From NCBI GenBank assembly GCA_023409265.1, contig JAEYHZ010000004.1, positions 248,001-312,000 of the forward strand: a stretch of 64,000 bases of DNA, given 5' to 3'. Source of the DNA: Bacillota bacterium (GTDB lineage: Bacteria; Bacillota; Clostridia; Acetivibrionales; DSM-1351). The notes beneath the pieces were generated by a model, which saw nothing but the letters and a program-made list of their open reading frames with translations, made no database searches and was not told the origin of the DNA. Within the stretch, counting starts at the first letter, position 1. Every line of letters starts with the position of its first letter. A program made the position numbers and the translations under genes. Shown here in pieces: positions 60,778 to 64,000 of this stretch.

Positions 60778-61317
60778 ATGAATAAAACAGCACTGCTTAT
60801 AATAGATGTCCAGGTAGCTATGTTCTCCTATGAAAGTGAGTATCCTTATAACGGAAATACCGTGCTTAACAATATCAGGGAGATGCTATTCAAGGCAAGA
60901 GAAAACAACATACCGGTGATTTTCGTTCAGCATACCACCACAAATGATGAATTTAAAAAAGATTCAGAAACCTGGCAGATATGTCCCGAAATAGCACCTT
61001 TGGAAGGTGAACCGGTTATCCAAAAAACTCAAAGGGATTCTTTTTACAGGACAAACCTTAAAGAGGTCCTTCAGAAGCTGGAGGTTGATAAATTAATTGT
61101 TATGGGTATGCAGACTGAATTTTGTGTTGATACTACCTGCAGAATAGCATACTCATCAGGTTATGAGCTAACCCTGGTGCAGGATGCCCATACTACCTTT
61201 GACAGCCCCTTATTATCCGCTGAACAGATTGTCAGCCATCATAACAGTGTTTTAAATGGCATAGCTGTTCTAAAAACTACAGAAGAGATTCTGGAGCAGC
61301 TCTCCAGACCCGAATAG
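60778..61317 (+). CDS. Isochorismatase-family cysteine hydrolase
   Basis: 179 residues. Family motifs: ALLIIDVQVAMF (catalytic Asp), a PVIFVQHTT segment, IQKTQRDSFYRTNL (catalytic Lys), VMGMQTEFCVDTTCRIAYSSGYE with the nucleophilic Cys in the place typical of nicotinamidase-like hydrolases. The frame opens at 60742 inside the preceding gene, but GGAGG at 60767-60771 fits the ATG at 60778. Substrate unknown. Confidence 0.9.
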   Translation: MNKTALLIIDVQVAMFSYESEYPYNGNTVLNNIREMLFKARENNIPVIFVQHTTTNDEFKKDSETWQICPEIAPLEGEPVIQKTQRDSFYRTNLKEVLQKLEVDKLIVMGMQTEFCVDTTCRIAYSSGYELTLVQDAHTTFDSPLLSAEQIVSHHNSVLNGIAVLKTTEEILEQLSRPE

Positions 61318-61348
61318 TGACAGAGAAGATAAACCCGGGAGATAAACA

Positions 61349-61372
61349 AAGGCTGGCAAAGAGGCCAGCCTT
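61349..61372. terminator. Bidirectional terminator between convergent genes
   Basis: AAGGCTGGC pairs with GCCAGCCTT across AAAGAG; lies between the isochorismatase-like gene and the minus-strand 131-aa gene. Confidence 0.85.
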
Positions 61373-61375
61373 CAA

Positions 61376-61771
61376 TCATCTTAGATTGTATTTTCCAAGC
61401 ATACGGATTCTATCGTTTTCCTTTAAAATTATATCATAGAGGTTTAAATCAAGAGCATTGCACAAGGATGCCAGATAGAACACATTTCTACCCATATCAC
61501 GCTCAATGGCGTCTCTGCAATTATCACAAAGAGTACCATCCACATGAGCATCTGCCGAACTCTTCATTTGGTCGAAACTGGCGTCTTCAGGAATTTCCTG
61601 TTTATGAGCCGATATAGTCAAACAGCCACATTGAGTGACTGACTTAATAATAGCCCTGTTCACTCTGGAATTGGAATCTTGATACTTTGTTATGAGATCA
61701 AGAATACTTTTATTTCTAACCAATAATTCCTGCGCAGTATATTGAAAATCATCAATAAGAATATCTTTCAT
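61376..61771 (-). CDS. Conserved small Cys-containing protein, 131 aa
   Basis: Mostly helical. Cys residues in TQCGCLTI and GTLCDNC could bind a metal or form a redox pair. The C-terminal FYLASLCNALDLNLYDIILKEND resembles the last helix of MazG-like proteins. I recall similar proteins in many Clostridia but no established function. GAGGTGA fits the ATG at 61771 rather than the GTG at 61780. It is divergent from carD across a 404-bp gap. Confidence 0.8.
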   Translation of the reverse strand: MKDILIDDFQYTAQELLVRNKSILDLITKYQDSNSRVNRAIIKSVTQCGCLTISAHKQEIPEDASFDQMKSSADAHVDGTLCDNCRDAIERDMGRNVFYLASLCNALDLNLYDIILKENDRIRMLGKYNLR

Positions 61772-61893
61772 GTGATTCACCTCAGTATTTGGATGTCTAT
61801 TTTAATTATACTTTCAAAAATAATATAAAGTCAAACAAAAACAAATATTTTACTATAAAATTGGAAAATTTTAAATTTTATTCCCTTGTCCTT

Positions 61894-61923
61894 TTGACAA
61901 AGGCCCATTGTTTGTAGTATACT
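61894..61923 (+). promoter_or_regulatory. Sigma-A promoter of carD operon
   Basis: TTGACA (61894-61899), 18-bp spacer, TATACT (61918-61923). Transcript start near 61930, leaving a leader of about 245 nt. Confidence 0.75.
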
Positions 61924-61941
61924 TGTCCTAAGAGAAATTAA

Positions 61942-61956
61942 TAACGTAGGAGACAA
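61942..61956 (+). repeat. 15-bp exact repeat of the carD start region in its own leader
   Basis: TAACGTAGGAGACAA here is identical to 62181-62195, codons 2-7 of carD. The chance of this within 240 bp is very small, so it is a duplication or a functional pair. Confidence 0.6.
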
Positions 61957-61958
61957 TC

Positions 61959-61988
61959 AAACGCACTCAACATACAAAGGTGCGTTTT
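61959..61988 (+). terminator. Terminator-like hairpin in carD leader
   Basis: AAACGCAC pairs with GTGCGTTT across a 13-nt loop, followed by TTAGT. About 30 nt after the predicted start point, suggesting attenuation or a short leader RNA. The remainder of the leader (61990-62165) holds only a weak AGCTT/AAGCT hairpin near 62110-62127. Confidence 0.5.
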
Positions 61989-62175
61989 TAGTATTTTACC
62001 ATTAAATTTAGCCGGGTAAATTGACCAAATTTAGTACATAGCTTAACATGAAGGAATTTCCAAAAACAATACCAGGGATTGGCTGAGATAAGTCTCCGGT
62101 CGGTCCTGAGCTTTATTTGCTAAGCTGGATATACAAAAGACAAATATTATTTGCAATGGTTATTTGGAGGTTACT

Positions 62176-62655
62176 ATGTATAACGTAGGAGACAAAATTG
62201 TATATCCAATGCATGGTGCAGGAGTAATTGAGTCTATTGAAGAACGGGAAATACTGGGTAAGAAATGCAGCTATTATGTTATGAAAATTCCTATCGGTGA
62301 TTTAAAGGTAATGATTCCAACCAATAATGTGAATGATATTGGAATCAGGGATGTCATTAGCATATCTGAAGCCGATAAGGTGTTTAATGTTCTGGGAAAC
62401 GTGCAGCATGATTTTTGTTCAAACTGGAACAAACGCTACAGGGAGAATATGGTAAAAATTAAAAGTGGTGACATTTTTGAAGTTGCCGAGGTTGTCAGAT
62501 CTCTTATGCAGAGAGAGCGTGAAAGAGGACTTTCTACCGGTGAGAGAAAAATGTTAAACAGTGCGAAACAGATATTAATAAGTGAACTGGTTCTTGCAAA
62601 AGGGTTAAATCAGCATGAAGTGGAAACCAAAATTCATGAGTACCTTTACGGCTGA
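62176..62655 (+). CDS. CarD-family transcriptional regulator
   Basis: 159 residues. N-terminal RNA-polymerase-interacting Tudor-like domain (YNVGDKIVYPMHGAGVIESIEEREILG) and helical C-terminal domain (RYRENMVKIKSGDIFEVAEVVRSL, LSTGERKMLNSAKQILISEL). Members bind the RNA polymerase beta subunit and stabilise open complexes, mainly at rRNA promoters in mycobacteria (family knowledge). GGAGG fits the ATG at 62176. A promoter and hairpin-bearing leader lie upstream. Followed by the PIN/TRAM gene, the usual firmicute order. Confidence 0.94.
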   Translation: MYNVGDKIVYPMHGAGVIESIEEREILGKKCSYYVMKIPIGDLKVMIPTNNVNDIGIRDVISISEADKVFNVLGNVQHDFCSNWNKRYRENMVKIKSGDIFEVAEVVRSLMQRERERGLSTGERKMLNSAKQILISELVLAKGLNQHEVETKIHEYLYG

Positions 62656-62684
62656 GAAAAAATACCTTTTGAAGGAGATTTATT

Positions 62685-63722
62685 GTGTTAAACAGGATTA
62701 TAAAGATTTCTTTTGCTATTCTAGGTGCTGTCACCGGTTTTACAATATTGAGGACAATTTTTATAAGTAATAACATAAAATTGAGCGAAAATTTTAGAAT
62801 TTCTATTTTCGTTCTATTTGTATTGGCCTTTTGTGCGTTATTTTATTTCATGGCAGCCAAAATAATTGAATTCGTCGGTGGTTTTATTGATAAAATCGAA
62901 AATAGAATTCAAAATATAACTCTATCTGAATTATTCATTGGTGCTATCGGTCTGATCGTTGGTTTGGTAGTGGCTAATCTTATAACTATTCCCATTATTA
63001 AAATTCAAATAATTGGGGTACCTTTTGCCGTAATTATTAATATACTGTTTGGTTTTACCGGAGTGGGCCTCTCTCTAAGAAAGAGAAACGAGAACTTTAT
63101 TGATCTCTTTAAAGATTCAAAGGGAAGCTCAAATATCCCAAAGCTTTTGGATACAAGTACCATTATAGATGGCAGGATTCTTGACATATGCACTGCCGGT
63201 TTCATGGACGGGGATATCATAGTACCTTCTTTTGTTTTGGAGGAACTCAGGCATATAGCCGATTCACAGGATAATTTGAGAAGGGCAAGAGGCAGACGGG
63301 GTTTGGATATTCTCAATCTGCTTCAAAAAGATAGTAATTACAATGTCAGAATTGAAGAATTTGATTTTCATAACATTGAAGCAGATGAAATGTTAATGAA
63401 GGCTTCTGCTAAATTAAAGGGCAAACTCGTCACAATTGATTATAATCTCAGTAAGGTGGCAGCATTGAAAGGAATAAAGGTTCTGAACATCAATGAACTT
63501 GCAAATGCTGTAAAGCCTATTGCTCTTCCCGGTGAGGAAATGAGTATCCAGGTAGTAAAAGACGGCAGGGAAAACGGACAGGGTGTGGGCTTCCTCGAGG
63601 ATGGTACAATGATTGTTGTCGAAGGAGGCAAAAAATTTCTGGGTGAAACAATACAGGTTATGGTTACAAGTGTTCTGCAGACTTCTGCCGGAAGAATGGT
63701 TTTTGCAAAGCCGAATAAATAG
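62685..63722 (+). CDS. PIN/TRAM domain membrane protein (YacL-like)
   Basis: 345 residues. Four membrane helices in the first 130 residues, a PIN nuclease domain (about 145-265: LLDTSTIIDGRILD, VPSFVLEELRHIAD, RRGLDIL, KGKLVTIDYNLSKVA, with the acidic residues of the active site), and a C-terminal TRAM domain (LPGEEMSIQVVKDGRENGQGVGFLEDGTMIVVEGG, core). Start GTG at 62685 behind AAGGAG. Same order as B. subtilis yacL-ispD; nuclease substrate unknown. Confidence 0.93.
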   Translation: MLNRIIKISFAILGAVTGFTILRTIFISNNIKLSENFRISIFVLFVLAFCALFYFMAAKIIEFVGGFIDKIENRIQNITLSELFIGAIGLIVGLVVANLITIPIIKIQIIGVPFAVIINILFGFTGVGLSLRKRNENFIDLFKDSKGSSNIPKLLDTSTIIDGRILDICTAGFMDGDIIVPSFVLEELRHIADSQDNLRRARGRRGLDILNLLQKDSNYNVRIEEFDFHNIEADEMLMKASAKLKGKLVTIDYNLSKVAALKGIKVLNINELANAVKPIALPGEEMSIQVVKDGRENGQGVGFLEDGTMIVVEGGKKFLGETIQVMVTSVLQTSAGRMVFAKPNK

Positions 63723-63742
63723 TACATATGGAGAGAAAAGAT

Positions 63743-64000
63743 TTGGATACAGATAATAATAGCTTTACAAAAAGAGTTACAGCTGTAATAACGGCGGCAG
63801 GTAAAGGGACCAGGATGCATTCCAATATAAACAAGCAGTACATGGAAATTGGAGGAGTTCCCGTTCTTGCCCGGACAATAACTGTATTTGAGCAGTGTGA
63901 AGCAATAGATGATATCATTGTGGTTGTAAATGAAGAAGATATAAATTATTGCAGAAAAGCAATTGTTGATAAATATAATCTTTCTAAAGTAAGATCCTTG
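63743..64000 (+). CDS. ispD: 2-C-methyl-D-erythritol 4-phosphate cytidylyltransferase IspD, 3' truncated
   Basis: First 86 codons of the MEP-pathway enzyme that makes CDP-methylerythritol for isoprenoids. CTP-binding P-loop AVITAAGKGTRMHSNINKQYMEIGG (core AAGKGTRM and the K in NKQY) and LARTITVFEQC are characteristic; the frame runs off the window. Start is uncertain: GGAGAG fits TTG 63743, while ATG 63728, five codons earlier, has no Shine-Dalgarno. Confidence 0.93.
   Translation, partial: MDTDNNSFTKRVTAVITAAGKGTRMHSNINKQYMEIGGVPVLARTITVFEQCEAIDDIIVVVNEEDINYCRKAIVDKYNLSKVRSL

Noticed and set aside
62060..62130. GGCTGAGA motif in the carD leader as a TPP riboswitch
   Set aside because: The other conserved TPP parts (such as the GAACCTGATC-like segment) are missing and the downstream gene is not thiamine-related.
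1..64000. CRISPR array, tRNA, rRNA or prophage genes
   Set aside because: No regularly spaced repeats, no tRNA-like cloverleaf or rRNA segment and no phage structural or integrase genes were noticed.

Overview
The window looks like a chromosomal segment of an AT-rich, mesophilic cellulolytic Clostridium of cluster III (Ruminiclostridium cellulolyticum / C. papyrosolvens-like). This is inferred from gene content: CtsR-McsA-McsB-ClpC stress operon, Rex, a CarD-family gene followed by a PIN/TRAM gene and ispD, strong Gram-positive Shine-Dalgarno sites, an SLH-anchored GH16 enzyme, and several GH94-type phosphorylases. No rRNA, tRNA, CRISPR array, prophage or intact insertion sequence was seen.

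Layout. (1) 1-11.9 kb: cellodextrin sensing, uptake and phosphorolysis: a solute-binding protein (5' truncated), sensor kinase, AraC-type response regulator, two CUT1 permeases, a lipoprotein binding protein, a LacI regulator and cellobiose phosphorylase. The order resembles the cua-cbpA cluster described in R. cellulolyticum (from memory, not checked). (2) 12-16 kb, minus strand: pstB-phoU-phoP-phoR behind a four-repeat Pho box. (3) 16.7-19.5 kb: rex, then tyrA and a DAHP synthase on the minus strand. (4) 20.2-22.3 kb: an EF-G paralogue. (5) 22.4-45.8 kb: a large beta-glucan utilisation locus: LacI regulator with three identical operators, GH30 enzyme, mutarotase-like protein, two GH94-clan phosphorylases, response regulator and kinase, ABC importer, and a 1,831-residue SLH-GH16-CBM surface enzyme. 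(6) 46.1-51 kb: ctsR-mcsA-mcsB-clpC under a perfect CtsR box. (7) 51-64 kb: flavin reductase-like protein, GT2 glycosyltransferase, GH15 enzyme, radA, a MerR/BtrH-like/nucleoside phosphorylase/GNAT/isochorismatase run, a small Cys-containing protein, carD, yacL-like PIN/TRAM gene and the start of ispD.

How the parts work together. In region 5 the wall-bound GH16 enzyme would cut beta-1,3(-1,4)-glucan outside, the importer would bring oligosaccharides in under control of the two-component system and LacI, and intracellular phosphorylases plus GH30 would release glucose 1-phosphate and glucose. Region 1 would do the same for cellodextrins. The exact linkage specificity of the two large phosphorylases cannot be decided from sequence reading alone.

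The most unusual signal is a set of at least four families of miniature inverted-repeat elements, concentrated in and around the glucan loci. One copy lies inside a GH94 coding region as an apparent 35-codon in-frame insertion, and two copies separate the LacI gene from its promoter and operator, one of them ending a few bases from the start codon.
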